Source: Candidatus Gemmiger excrementigallinarum
GTDB taxonomy: Bacteria > Bacillota > Clostridia > Oscillospirales > Ruminococcaceae
Assembly (NCBI GenBank): GCA_019116445.1
Contig: DXBP01000064.1
Location: forward strand, 17,945 to 81,944
Length of the DNA stretch: 64,000 bases
Direction of reading: 5' to 3'
The notes below the pieces were generated by a model. That model was not told the DNA's origin, made no database searches, and saw only the letters and a list, made by a program, of their open reading frames with translations. Position 1 is the first letter of the stretch, and each line of letters begins with the position of its first letter. The position numbers and the translations under genes were made by a program. This document shows positions 26,085 through 34,123 of this stretch, in pieces.

Positions 26085-27092
26085 TTATCCTTTCTTGCAG
26101 CTTTGGCGGCGGGAGGCCAGCCACAGCGTAAAGCGGGGGCCGAACAGCCGCATCAGGGTGCGGAACATCCGCCAGTCCCGGCGGGTGTTGACCTCGGTGC
26201 CGTGGGCGTACAGCGGGCGCAGCTGTTTGAGGTATTTCAGGCAGGCCCGGCGCAGAGCGGCGTCGGGCACGGCGGCGGTGCGGGCCTGGGGCCAGAACAC
26301 ATCCGCCGCCGCATCCTGCATGACGGCGTAGGTCTTTGCATCCACATGGCCGGCGGCCGCCAGCGCCGCCAGCCGCCGCTGGGCGGCGGCCAGGGCCTTG
26401 AACCGCTTGGGAAGGTTTTTGGCGTCGGTGAGCAGGCTTCCCTGCCGGCCCACCCGGTAGTGGGTGAACACCACATCCAGGAAATAGAGCCGCTGGCATT
26501 TTGCCAGCAGCAGCAGGTCAAAGGGCCAGTCCTCGGCCCAGCGCACATCAGGCCAGAACCGCAGGTTGTTTTCCGCCAGCCAGGCCCGGCGCAGGCAGTA
26601 TTTCCATACCGACCAGTGCCCCGCCGTATACAGGGCGTGGAGCCGCTCGCCATAGTCGGAACTGTCAAAGGGGCCGGGCAGCAGCCGCAGGCCCTGGTGT
26701 TCGGTCAGGGTGCCGTCGGGCAGCCATTCCAGGTGCTTGCCGATGTACCAGTCATAACCGGGATGTTCCGCCAGTTCCCGGCGCAGCGCCGCCAGCAGCC
26801 CCGGGGCCATGGCGTCGTCACTGTCCAGGAAGAGAATCCAGGTTCCCGTGGAGGCTTTCAGCCCCGTGTTGCGGGCGGCGGCCAGGCCGCCGTTTTCCCG
26901 GTGGATGGCCTGCACGCCGGGGATCTCCGCCGCAAAGGCATCGCAGAGCTGGGGGCACATATCGGTGGAACCGTCGTCCACCAGGATGCACTCCCAGTCC
27001 CGGGGGCCTTCCTGCTCGGCCACGCTCTTGATGCAGGCCGCCAGATAGTTCTGCACGTTGTACACCGGTATGATGATGGAAAACAGCGGCAC
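26085..27092 (-). CDS. GT2 glycosyltransferase
   Basis: A 335-residue GT-A transferase: SIIIPVYNVQNYLAACIKSV, ILVDDGSTD, ENGGLAAARNTGL and the DxD-type motif FLDSDDA near residue 93. The C-terminal 150 residues are family-specific. The start is GTG at 27092 with AAAGGGGG nearby. It transfers one sugar of the repeat unit; donor and linkage are unknown. Placed between the fucosyltransferase and the flippase. Confidence 0.88.
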   Translation of the reverse strand: MPLFSIIIPVYNVQNYLAACIKSVAEQEGPRDWECILVDDGSTDMCPQLCDAFAAEIPGVQAIHRENGGLAAARNTGLKASTGTWILFLDSDDAMAPGLLAALRRELAEHPGYDWYIGKHLEWLPDGTLTEHQGLRLLPGPFDSSDYGERLHALYTAGHWSVWKYCLRRAWLAENNLRFWPDVRWAEDWPFDLLLLAKCQRLYFLDVVFTHYRVGRQGSLLTDAKNLPKRFKALAAAQRRLAALAAAGHVDAKTYAVMQDAAADVFWPQARTAAVPDAALRRACLKYLKQLRPLYAHGTEVNTRRDWRMFRTLMRLFGPRFTLWLASRRQSCKKG

Positions 27093-27114
27093 GGCGGTGC
27101 CCCCTTTCTTGGAA

Positions 27115-28032
27115 TTATCGGGTTTCGATCAGCTGCCAGTCGGGCTGGTACAAGGCCGTCTGCTTGGTGTGGGCATACCACCGGTCGGGAGCCCAGACCC
27201 GGCGGTCCTCCCCGGCCAGATACTGTGCCCACCAGCTGTAGGTGGAATTGCTGAGGATGAAGCCCCGGCACAGGGCCATAAGGTTCATATCCCCCACGGC
27301 ATCCCCCCGGGGCATAAAGACGGCGGGCAGGCCCGCGGTATCCAGGTTGGCTTTGGCCCAGTCGATGTCGTCGGAAAAAACGAACACCGTGGCCTCGGGG
27401 TGTTCTGCAGCCACCGCTGCGGCGGCCCGGGCGTAGTAGGCCGGGGTGCAGACCTGCAAAATCTCGTTTTCCGGTTTGCAGTAGTCCCCCCGGCGCAGAT
27501 GCAGCGCCACCGGGTACCCGGCGGCACGGATTTTTTCCGTCCATGCCCCGGCCGGGGCCTGTCTGGCCTGCAGTTCCGCCCGGATGGTGGGGGCAAAATC
27601 GGCAAAGTAGGCTTCGCTCTGAAAATACCCCCAGGCCAAAAAATCCCGGGCCGGGCCGCGGTGCGCCGGCGTGTAGCCGTCGGTGGCAAAATGCAGCCCC
27701 AGCAGGTTCAGCACCGGGGCGCAGCGGCGCTCCCAGCTGTGCCAGTCCCGGGCCATCAGCCCTTGGCGCTGCTCGTATTTGATCATCAGCGCCTTGGCGG
27801 CATTCTGCCGTTTGAGGTGCTCTTTGGCAAAGCCCGGCTGGGCCAGAATCCTGACTTCCGGGGCTAGGTTCAGCGCTTCCAGGGCGCAGACCGTGTGGGC
27901 GGGAGCGCCGTCCCGCCAGTCCTGCCGGTCCAGCAGGGTGACGCCTTCGCCGCAGCGCAGTCCCAGCGCCCGGGCAAAGGCGTAAATGAACATCTGGTTG
28001 CCCAGGCCACCGGCCAGTTCCGCGTAGATCAT
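27115..28032 (-). CDS. GT11 alpha-1,2-fucosyltransferase
   Basis: A 305-residue GT11 enzyme. It has the opening GGLGNQMFIYAFARAL, the family motif HLRRGDY near 178-184 (GDP-fucose binding), VFVFSDDIDWAK, and LMALCRGFILSNSTYSWW near 251-268. The family transfers L-fucose from GDP-fucose to the 2-OH of galactose, forming the H-antigen type bond. GDP-fucose synthesis genes (gmd, fcl) are not in the window and must lie elsewhere. The ATG overlaps the upstream GT4 stop by four bases. With the GT6 enzyme it could make a blood-group A- or B-like terminus. Confidence 0.9.
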   Translation of the reverse strand: MIYAELAGGLGNQMFIYAFARALGLRCGEGVTLLDRQDWRDGAPAHTVCALEALNLAPEVRILAQPGFAKEHLKRQNAAKALMIKYEQRQGLMARDWHSWERRCAPVLNLLGLHFATDGYTPAHRGPARDFLAWGYFQSEAYFADFAPTIRAELQARQAPAGAWTEKIRAAGYPVALHLRRGDYCKPENEILQVCTPAYYARAAAAVAAEHPEATVFVFSDDIDWAKANLDTAGLPAVFMPRGDAVGDMNLMALCRGFILSNSTYSWWAQYLAGEDRRVWAPDRWYAHTKQTALYQPDWQLIETR

Positions 28033-29135
28033 GCCCTGCCTCCCAGTTGGTCATAGAGTTGTTCCATCCGGGCAGCGGCGGTGTGCAGCTCGTACCCGGC
28101 GGCGGCCAGTTCCGCCCAGTGGTCGGCGTGGGGGCCATAGCCCGCGATCTCTTGGGCTGTGGCCACCCACTGGCTCAGCGGGGCATCCAGGGGCAGGAAA
28201 TGCACCAGGTCGGTCACCGCGCCGTCATTGGGCACATTGGTGGAGGCCAGGCAGGGCACGCCGCAGCCCTGGGCTTCCACCAGCGTGACGGGGCTGCCCT
28301 CGAAGTTGCTGGGCAGCAAAAACAGGTCGAAAGCGTTCATATAGGCGGGCACATCGCTCTGCACCCCCGCAAAGATCACCCGGTCGGTGATGCCGTGACG
28401 GTCGATGGCCGCCCGCATCTCCTCTTCCATCTCGCCGCCGCCCACCAGCAGCAGCTTCCAGGCGGGATCGGCGGCCGCCAGCGCCGCGAAAATTTCCAGC
28501 AGGAACAGCGGGTTCTTCTGGTGGTTGAGCCGTCCCACAAAGCCTGCCAGGCGGTCGGTTTCGGTGATGCCGTACTTTGCCCGGGTGGCCGCCCGGGCCG
28601 CCGGGTCGGGGTAAAAGCGGCCCTGGTCCACGGCGTTGCAGGCCACGGCAAAATTGGGTTTGTGGTCGATGTGGTCCCCGAAGACGAACCGCCCCGCCGC
28701 CACGCCGCAGCCGAGGAAATAATCCGCCGCCAGCTGGTAGACGCCGTGAGCTGCCCGCCAGGTCAGCGTCAGCGGCGGGTAGACGATGTGGCTGTGGACG
28801 ATGATCTTGGCCCGGGGGCACAGTGCACGCATCATCACACAGACCAGCGCGCCGATCTTGCTGGCGGTGTGGTAGTGGATGATGTCGTAGTCCTTGTGGG
28901 TGCGCAGATGCTGCCGCAGCGCCCGGATGCGGTCCTTTTTATGGTCGGGCACCGGGAAGATGTGCACCCCGGCGGCTTCCAGCGCGGAGGCCGAGGAGGC
29001 CTGGTCCGGCGGGCACTGGCCCACAAAAAGGTCCACGTGGTAGCGGGTCAGGTCCATGTGGAGCAGCAGGTTCTGCACATAGCGCTGCACGCCGCTCTGC
29101 ACACCCAGGTGGTTGCCGATCATGAGAATCTTCAT
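28029..29135 (-). CDS. GT4 glycosyltransferase
   Basis: A 368-residue GT-B transferase: N-terminal GNHLGVQSGVQRYVQNLL, mid-protein AGFVGRLNHQKNPLFLLEIF and the C-terminal EX7E site EGSPVTLVE. It is a retaining enzyme of the WcaL/EpsF-like group. Context within the glycan operon supports a role in building the repeat unit; donor not determined. Confidence 0.88.
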   Translation of the reverse strand: MKILMIGNHLGVQSGVQRYVQNLLLHMDLTRYHVDLFVGQCPPDQASSASALEAAGVHIFPVPDHKKDRIRALRQHLRTHKDYDIIHYHTASKIGALVCVMMRALCPRAKIIVHSHIVYPPLTLTWRAAHGVYQLAADYFLGCGVAAGRFVFGDHIDHKPNFAVACNAVDQGRFYPDPAARAATRAKYGITETDRLAGFVGRLNHQKNPLFLLEIFAALAAADPAWKLLLVGGGEMEEEMRAAIDRHGITDRVIFAGVQSDVPAYMNAFDLFLLPSNFEGSPVTLVEAQGCGVPCLASTNVPNDGAVTDLVHFLPLDAPLSQWVATAQEIAGYGPHADHWAELAAAGYELHTAAARMEQLYDQLGGRA

Positions 29136-29144
29136 AAGTCTTCC

Positions 29145-29822
29145 TTATTTAATGAGGTCCACCACGATGGACAGGGCACGGTAGGGGTCCTGCACCCGCT
29201 TGTCGTGGTCCGGTGTGCGGTCCACATACCCCAGGGTATAGTCGATGGGCCGGGTGACCGAGTTCCCGTTTTCGTCGTAGTAGTGGTAGAATTCCACCTT
29301 GGCAAAGGGGCTTTGGTCGGTGAGGGCCTTGACGTTCTCCCACAGGGGGAACCACAGGTGCGCACCGCCCCCCAGTTTGCCGTCCCGGTACCAGCCGCCG
29401 CCATCCGGGTCAAAGACGATGTTGCCCGCGCTGTCCCGCTGGCAGCGGTTGGCATAGACATCGCACCGGTAGTCCGGCACCGAAATGCGCATCCGCGCCC
29501 CCGGTTTGAGGATGCGGTACACTTCGGCCAGCACGGCGGGCAGTGCCTCGTAGGGGATGTGCTCCAGCACATCCTCCGCCTGGTAGAAGTCCACGCTGTT
29601 GTCCTTGAGGGGGTAGGGCCGGGTGATGTCGTGCTTGATGGTGTTCCAGTCCGCCTGCTTGATGGACAGGCCGATGAAGCCCTGATTTTCATACAGCGGC
29701 ACCGCCGGGATGTCCCCCGCGTAGAGCCGCAGCACATTGAAGGTGGCGGCCTCGGCAAAGGTCATTTTGTGGAACAGGGTGTCCCCCAGCTTCCAAAGCC
29801 GTTTTCTCCAGGTAAGTTCCAT
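29145..29822 (-). CDS. SAM-dependent methyltransferase-like protein
   Basis: A 225-residue class I methyltransferase relative. FNVLRLYAGD, ITRPYPLKDNSVDFYQAEDVLEHIP and ILKPGARMRISVPD match the later Rossmann strands of polysaccharide-associated methyltransferases; the first glycine-rich SAM loop is weak or absent, as in the reduced forms found in capsule clusters. The ATG at 29822 has AAGGAG upstream; a longer frame overlaps the upstream gene without a site. It may O-methylate a sugar of the glycan (inference). Confidence 0.7.
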   Translation of the reverse strand: MELTWRKRLWKLGDTLFHKMTFAEAATFNVLRLYAGDIPAVPLYENQGFIGLSIKQADWNTIKHDITRPYPLKDNSVDFYQAEDVLEHIPYEALPAVLAEVYRILKPGARMRISVPDYRCDVYANRCQRDSAGNIVFDPDGGGWYRDGKLGGGAHLWFPLWENVKALTDQSPFAKVEFYHYYDENGNSVTRPIDYTLGYVDRTPDHDKRVQDPYRALSIVVDLIK

Positions 29823-29854
29823 GATTTGCTCCTTCTTTCTCTTCCGCCGCCGGT

Positions 29855-30760
29855 TTACCAGTAACTGCCGCCTTCCACGGCTTCCCGGTGGTCGATGCCC
29901 TCGTTTTCCGCCGGGCGCACCCAGGCGTCGTTGTACAGTCGGGAGAGCACGGGGTGGGTATCCCACCGCTTGCCCTTGATGCCGAACAAAAGCTGGGTGG
30001 CGCCGCTCATCTGGATGGCGGTGTGGCCGGTGTCCCGGGCGTGGGCCGCCAGGGGCAGGCTGTAGGCCCCCGCCCCCACAATGGCCACCTCATAGTCGGC
30101 GGCGTCCATCTGGCGCTCCATGGCGTCCAGGGCGTCGAACCAGCTGGCATAGCCGGTTTCCTGCCCGGCCAGGCCCTGCACCGCCCGGATGACCGTCAGG
30201 CTGCCCAGTTCCGGCAGCACCTCGGTACCGGGGAAAAGCTGCTCCCGCTTGGCGTACTGGCGCAGGATGGTGTCCTTGAAGGGATGCACCACCAGCACCT
30301 TTTTGCCCGCCAGGGCGCTGCTCCAGGGCTTTTTGTGGTAGTAGGGTTCCAGCGCCCGGAGTTTGGCAAACACCGTGCCCTGGCATCCCCGGATGACCTC
30401 CCGCTCGGCGCCCACGTCCCACAGGGCCATCAGGTCGGCACTCTGGGCACAGGCCACGTAATGCTCACAGAAGCGGCGGAGGGTTTCGTCGTCGGTGGGA
30501 AACACCCCGGACAGCGCCCGGATGTCCTGCCGGGTGCGGTCGGTAAAGTGTCCGTCGTGGGCCATCCAGTCGGCCACGGTGCGCATCTCGGTGGCACCGC
30601 AGCGGGCGAACAGGAAGGGCCCGCCCCGCAGAATGGCCGCCCGGGCCAGGTCGTTGCCGGCCTCCGCTTCCAGCACCGGCACGCCCCGGTACTTCCACCG
30701 GAACCGCCAGCCTTTGTACAGGTTGCGGGCTGCTTCCAGCAGCGCGTTATCGTTGTCCAT
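29855..30760 (-). CDS. GT-D-fold-like glycosyltransferase candidate
   Basis: A 301-residue protein. FLFARCGATEMRTV near 50 resembles the RFGDGE-type nucleotide-sugar loop of GT-D (DUF1792) domains. LVVHPFKDTILRQYAKRE and VGAGAYSLPLAAHARDTGH, ending GATQLLFGIKGKRWD, form a C-terminal half often seen in polysaccharide clusters. No membrane segments. I assign a glycosyltransferase-like role with moderate confidence. It overlaps the upstream GT4 gene by 14 bases. Confidence 0.6.
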   Translation of the reverse strand: MDNDNALLEAARNLYKGWRFRWKYRGVPVLEAEAGNDLARAAILRGGPFLFARCGATEMRTVADWMAHDGHFTDRTRQDIRALSGVFPTDDETLRRFCEHYVACAQSADLMALWDVGAEREVIRGCQGTVFAKLRALEPYYHKKPWSSALAGKKVLVVHPFKDTILRQYAKREQLFPGTEVLPELGSLTVIRAVQGLAGQETGYASWFDALDAMERQMDAADYEVAIVGAGAYSLPLAAHARDTGHTAIQMSGATQLLFGIKGKRWDTHPVLSRLYNDAWVRPAENEGIDHREAVEGGSYW

Positions 30761-31868
30761 GGGCAGCCTCCCGCTTGTTGGGCAGCAGCGTCAGCGCCAG
30801 TTCGGCGCTGTTCTGCCACAGAAAATGTTCGTTGATACGCTTTTGTGCGGCGGCGCCCATCTCGTCATCCACCCGGTCCAGGGCCGCGGCCATCGCCGCC
30901 ACCGAATCGCAGAGGATGCCGCTGACGCCATCCTCGATGATAAGATCAGGCCCCGGCGCATGGCGGGCCACCGGCGGGCAGCCTGCATACATGGCTTCCA
31001 GCAGGCTCATGCCGAAAATCTCCTGATCGTTGAGGTTCACAAAGGCGTTGCAGGCGTGGTAGTAGACGTGCACCGCCGTGTTGGCCAGCTGGGGGATCAG
31101 GCGGCATCGGCAGGAAAGCCCTGCTTCCTCCAGCGCCGCCCGCAGGGCATCGCCCTGGCTGCCCTGGCCGATGATGATTGCCAGCCAGTCCGGGGCGGCC
31201 TTGAGCAGCGGCACCAGGTCCAGCGGCCGCTTGTAGGGGTCCAGCCGTCCCACAAAGACGAGGATCTTGGCCTGGGGGTCCAGCCCCACGGCCCCCCGCA
31301 GCTTGGCCCGCTCGGCGGGAATATCGGGAATGATGGCGGTATCCAGGCCCACGGGCATCAGCCCGGCACAGGGCACGCCCAGGCTTTCCAGTTCGGCGGC
31401 CACCGCCGGAGTTTTGGCGTAGGTAGGCGTTTTTTTATAAATAGCCAGGTTGCGGCGCAGCAAAAGGTCCATGACAAAGCGTACCGCCCTGTGGTTGGAG
31501 GCGCTTTTCAGCGCGCCCAGCTGGCTGTAGAACACAATGCCGTGGCGGCGGCAGAACCGGTAGAGCGACGGCACCCCGGGGGAGTTATCCCCCATCACAT
31601 GGACGGCATCCACCCGCTCGTCCAGCAGAATCTGCCAGCTTTTGTAAAAGGCCTGGGAGCCCAGGGTGCGCACCGGCAGATAGTAGACCCTGACATTGGG
31701 TTCCGGTTCCTCCACCGTGGGGGCGGCGGCGTCCGGCGCGGGATAGAGCACGATGCCCCGGGCGCCCAGCGCCGCAAAGGCACGGGCCAGGCCCACTTCC
31801 TGCCGGTTATACAGGCCCTTGCGGCCCGAAGGCCCGCAGTAAAACTGCGGGATAGCGATGGTTTTCAT
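30747..31868 (-). CDS. GT4 glycosyltransferase
   Basis: A 373-residue GT-B protein: ILVFVGRLDPYKRPLDLVPLL in the C-terminal Rossmann domain and EIFGMSLLEAM as the EX7E motif. The N-terminal half starts MKTIAIPQFYCGPSGRKGLY. It overlaps genes on both sides, so it is part of a tightly coupled transcript. Sugar specificity is unknown. Confidence 0.87.
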   Translation of the reverse strand: MKTIAIPQFYCGPSGRKGLYNRQEVGLARAFAALGARGIVLYPAPDAAAPTVEEPEPNVRVYYLPVRTLGSQAFYKSWQILLDERVDAVHVMGDNSPGVPSLYRFCRRHGIVFYSQLGALKSASNHRAVRFVMDLLLRRNLAIYKKTPTYAKTPAVAAELESLGVPCAGLMPVGLDTAIIPDIPAERAKLRGAVGLDPQAKILVFVGRLDPYKRPLDLVPLLKAAPDWLAIIIGQGSQGDALRAALEEAGLSCRCRLIPQLANTAVHVYYHACNAFVNLNDQEIFGMSLLEAMYAGCPPVARHAPGPDLIIEDGVSGILCDSVAAMAAALDRVDDEMGAAAQKRINEHFLWQNSAELALTLLPNKREAAHGQR

Positions 31869-32842
31869 GAATTTGTATTCACCTTTGTGAGATACCGCGC
31901 GTCGATGACTTCCAGGTGGTCATCGCGGCAGTAGGTATGGATGCCGATGATGTCTTTTGTATCCAGGCCCTGGATGCGCACCGACTGGGGCAGCGCGGCG
32001 CACAGTGGCACCTCGGAATTGCCCCGCCGGGCCGAAAACTGCAGGTAGACCCCATAATCCACCGTGGTGCTGACCTGGGTGGGATGGATGACCTGCTCCC
32101 CCAGCACAAACAGCGGGCCGGCGTTGCGGCTGACCAGGTCAAATTCCCGGTTCTGCAGGTGGAAGGCTTCATCGGGCAGCAGTTCAAAGGGTTCGCCGGT
32201 GGGTTCCGGCGGCTCGGTGCCGGGCAGCGGTTCCGGCCGGGGACGGGTTTTGCACAGGGTGAACCGCCGCCAGCGCACATAGAGCTGGTTATCGGGTTTG
32301 GTTTCGCTGCACAGCAGGGTCAGGGCGTCGGCCTTGCGGTCCACCAGGATGGCGTCGCACAGTTCGGCGTCCACCGCAAACCGCTGCACCAGTTCCCACT
32401 GTGTGGGGAATTCCCGGCAGCGGTAAAGGCGCAGGCTGTGGTCGCTGCCGCTCTCGGGGATCATCCAGGTTTCGCCGTTCCAGTCAAACACCGTGGGGAA
32501 GGAAAGATGAAACTCCTCCTCCAGCGCCGTCTGCCATTCAGTGGCCGTGCCGTCGTCAAACAGCTGGCAGACCTCGATGCGGCCCTTGCCGGTGGCCAGG
32601 TCCATGGCCTCGGCAAACAGATACCGGGCCCCGCCGTGGCGGAACAGCAGCGGGTCGGCGAACCAGAAGCCCTCCCGCCCCGGCAATTGGATATAGGGCG
32701 CAGCGCCCAGGGCGGGCAGCGGTTCGGCGCCTTCCGCCGTGGGCACCGGCCGCACGGCGATGGTATAGATTTCCTTTTCGCCCGTCAGTTTGCGCAGCAG
32801 CCGTCCGGGCGGCATGTGCAGGGCGCGGTAGAGTTGATTCAT
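31865..32842 (-). CDS. Beta-propeller protein, GINT1-N/formyl-transferase-associated type
   Basis: A 325-residue protein with a five-bladed propeller pattern: GFWFADPLLFRHGGARYLFAEA, HLSFPTVFDWNGETWMIPES and later LFVLGEQVIHPTQVS. This pattern is shared with the N-terminal domain of plant glucosamine inositolphosphorylceramide transferase 1 and with bacterial proteins in capsule loci. The fold is related to GH32/43/68 but lacks an obvious catalytic triad. It may bind or transfer a sugar residue of the glycan; the role is not established. Confidence 0.6.
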   Translation of the reverse strand: MNQLYRALHMPPGRLLRKLTGEKEIYTIAVRPVPTAEGAEPLPALGAAPYIQLPGREGFWFADPLLFRHGGARYLFAEAMDLATGKGRIEVCQLFDDGTATEWQTALEEEFHLSFPTVFDWNGETWMIPESGSDHSLRLYRCREFPTQWELVQRFAVDAELCDAILVDRKADALTLLCSETKPDNQLYVRWRRFTLCKTRPRPEPLPGTEPPEPTGEPFELLPDEAFHLQNREFDLVSRNAGPLFVLGEQVIHPTQVSTTVDYGVYLQFSARRGNSEVPLCAALPQSVRIQGLDTKDIIGIHTYCRDDHLEVIDARYLTKVNTNS

Positions 32843-34002
32843 AGATCTTCCTTTGTATATAAGCGCAGCAGAGCGCGGGTATTTTCTTCTTCACTGTAGA
32901 TACGGCGGGCCGCGGCAGCGATGGCATTGCAGTCAAACTGCATGGCAGACAGCGCTTCCACCGCCCCCGCCAGGGCTTTGGCATTCCCGGGGGCAAAGCG
33001 CAGCCCGTCGATGCCGGGACGCACCGAGGCCCCCACGTTGCCCAGGTCGCTGGCCAGCACCGGCGTGCCCAGGCAGTGGGCTTCCGCCGGGACAAGGGCA
33101 AAACTCTCATAGCACAGGCTGGCTGCCACCACCGCCCGGCTTTCGGCCATGCAGCGGTGGAGTTCCGCCGGGGTCAGCTGCCCCAGGAACCGGACCTTCG
33201 GCCCGGCGTGTTCCCGTGCCCAGTCCCCCAGGGGGCCTTCCCCGGCCACCAGCAGTTCGGGGGCGTCCTCTCCCAGCAGCCGCCAGGCTTCCAGCACGGT
33301 GGGCAGGCCTTTCAGTTCCTCCAGCCGGCCGGCAAAGAGCATCTGGGCTTTGCGTTCGGACCAGGGCAGAATCTCCCGCGGCTCAACGCAGACGGGGTTG
33401 GGCTTGACCACCAGCCGGTCGGCGTCAAAAGTGGGGCGTTCCCGGTTGAATTCCAGCAGTTTGCGGCGGTCAAATTCGGTCAGCGCCACCATGGTGACGC
33501 CCCGCCAGGTGCCCAGCCGCCTGTGCAGGGCGTAGGCCGCTGCCACCACAAGGGTCTGCAGAAGGCTGCCACGGTAGCAGCGGTGCCGCACCGCGCAGGA
33601 AAGCCCGTGGTGGGGGCAGTCCTCACAGACCTTACCCTGCCGCAGCAGGATGCCGTTGGGGCAGAACAGCCGGAAATTGTGCAGCGACTGCACCACCGGC
33701 ACGCCGCTTTGTTTGGCGGCCCGCACCACGGCGGGGCTGAGCAGCAAAAGGGTATTGTGGATGTGCACAGCATCGGGGTTTTCCCGTTGGATCAGCGCCC
33801 GCACCTGCCGGGCGGCACCGAAGTTCCACACAGCGCGAAAGGGCAGCAGCAGTTTGGCCAGGCCATGAGCGGCTTCCTCGTTGCTGCGCTCATAGACCAC
33901 GACGGTATGGCCCTGCTGTTCCAGCAGCTTGCGCTCCGCCGCAAAGACGGCATCCTCGCCGCCCGGCAGACGGTAATGGCAGTGGATAAGCAGGATTTTC
34001 AC
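32839..34002 (-). CDS. GT4 glycosyltransferase with a Cys-rich insert
   Basis: A 387-residue GT-B enzyme and first gene of the glycan operon. LLIHCHYRLPGGEDAVFAAE is the N-terminal motif; AQMLFAGRLEELKGL and the EX7E-like ESFALVPAE lie in the C-terminal half. An insert near 125-145 (NGILLRQGKVCEDCPHHGLS, then CAVRHRCYRGS) has four to five Cys residues, a feature of a GT4 subgroup. The start is GTG at 34002 behind GGGAGG. It is followed by genes with four-base overlaps. Confidence 0.87.
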   Translation of the reverse strand: MKILLIHCHYRLPGGEDAVFAAERKLLEQQGHTVVVYERSNEEAAHGLAKLLLPFRAVWNFGAARQVRALIQRENPDAVHIHNTLLLLSPAVVRAAKQSGVPVVQSLHNFRLFCPNGILLRQGKVCEDCPHHGLSCAVRHRCYRGSLLQTLVVAAAYALHRRLGTWRGVTMVALTEFDRRKLLEFNRERPTFDADRLVVKPNPVCVEPREILPWSERKAQMLFAGRLEELKGLPTVLEAWRLLGEDAPELLVAGEGPLGDWAREHAGPKVRFLGQLTPAELHRCMAESRAVVAASLCYESFALVPAEAHCLGTPVLASDLGNVGASVRPGIDGLRFAPGNAKALAGAVEALSAMQFDCNAIAAAARRIYSEEENTRALLRLYTKEDL

Positions 34003-34042
34003 GCCGTTTCCTCCCTTTATGCTATAGTTCGCCTATTTTGCT

Positions 34043-34071
34043 ATTATACCCTTTTTGACCGGTCTGCGCAA
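34043..34071 (-). promoter_or_regulatory. Main promoter of the surface-glycan operon
   Basis: Minus-strand TTGCGC (34066-34071), 17-base spacer, perfect TATAAT (34043-34048), about 40 bases before the first gene of a 16-gene leftward run. Confidence 0.75.
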
Positions 34072-34082
34072 GGATGGCAGAC

Positions 34083-34118
34083 AAAAAGCCGGGGCCCCGC
34101 CGCTGGCGGGGTCCCGGC
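34083..34118 (-). terminator. Terminator after the DUF624-like gene
   Basis: A 14-bp GC stem (34088-34101 with 34105-34118, one G-U pair) and a three-base loop, followed on the minus strand by T5. It insulates the glycan promoter, whose -35 is only 12 bases further on. Confidence 0.88.
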
Positions 34119-34123
34119 CCGGA

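Noticed and set aside
24540..27254. A 904-residue plus-strand open frame
   Set aside because: Antisense to the Wzx flippase and a GT2 gene; no recognisable domain.
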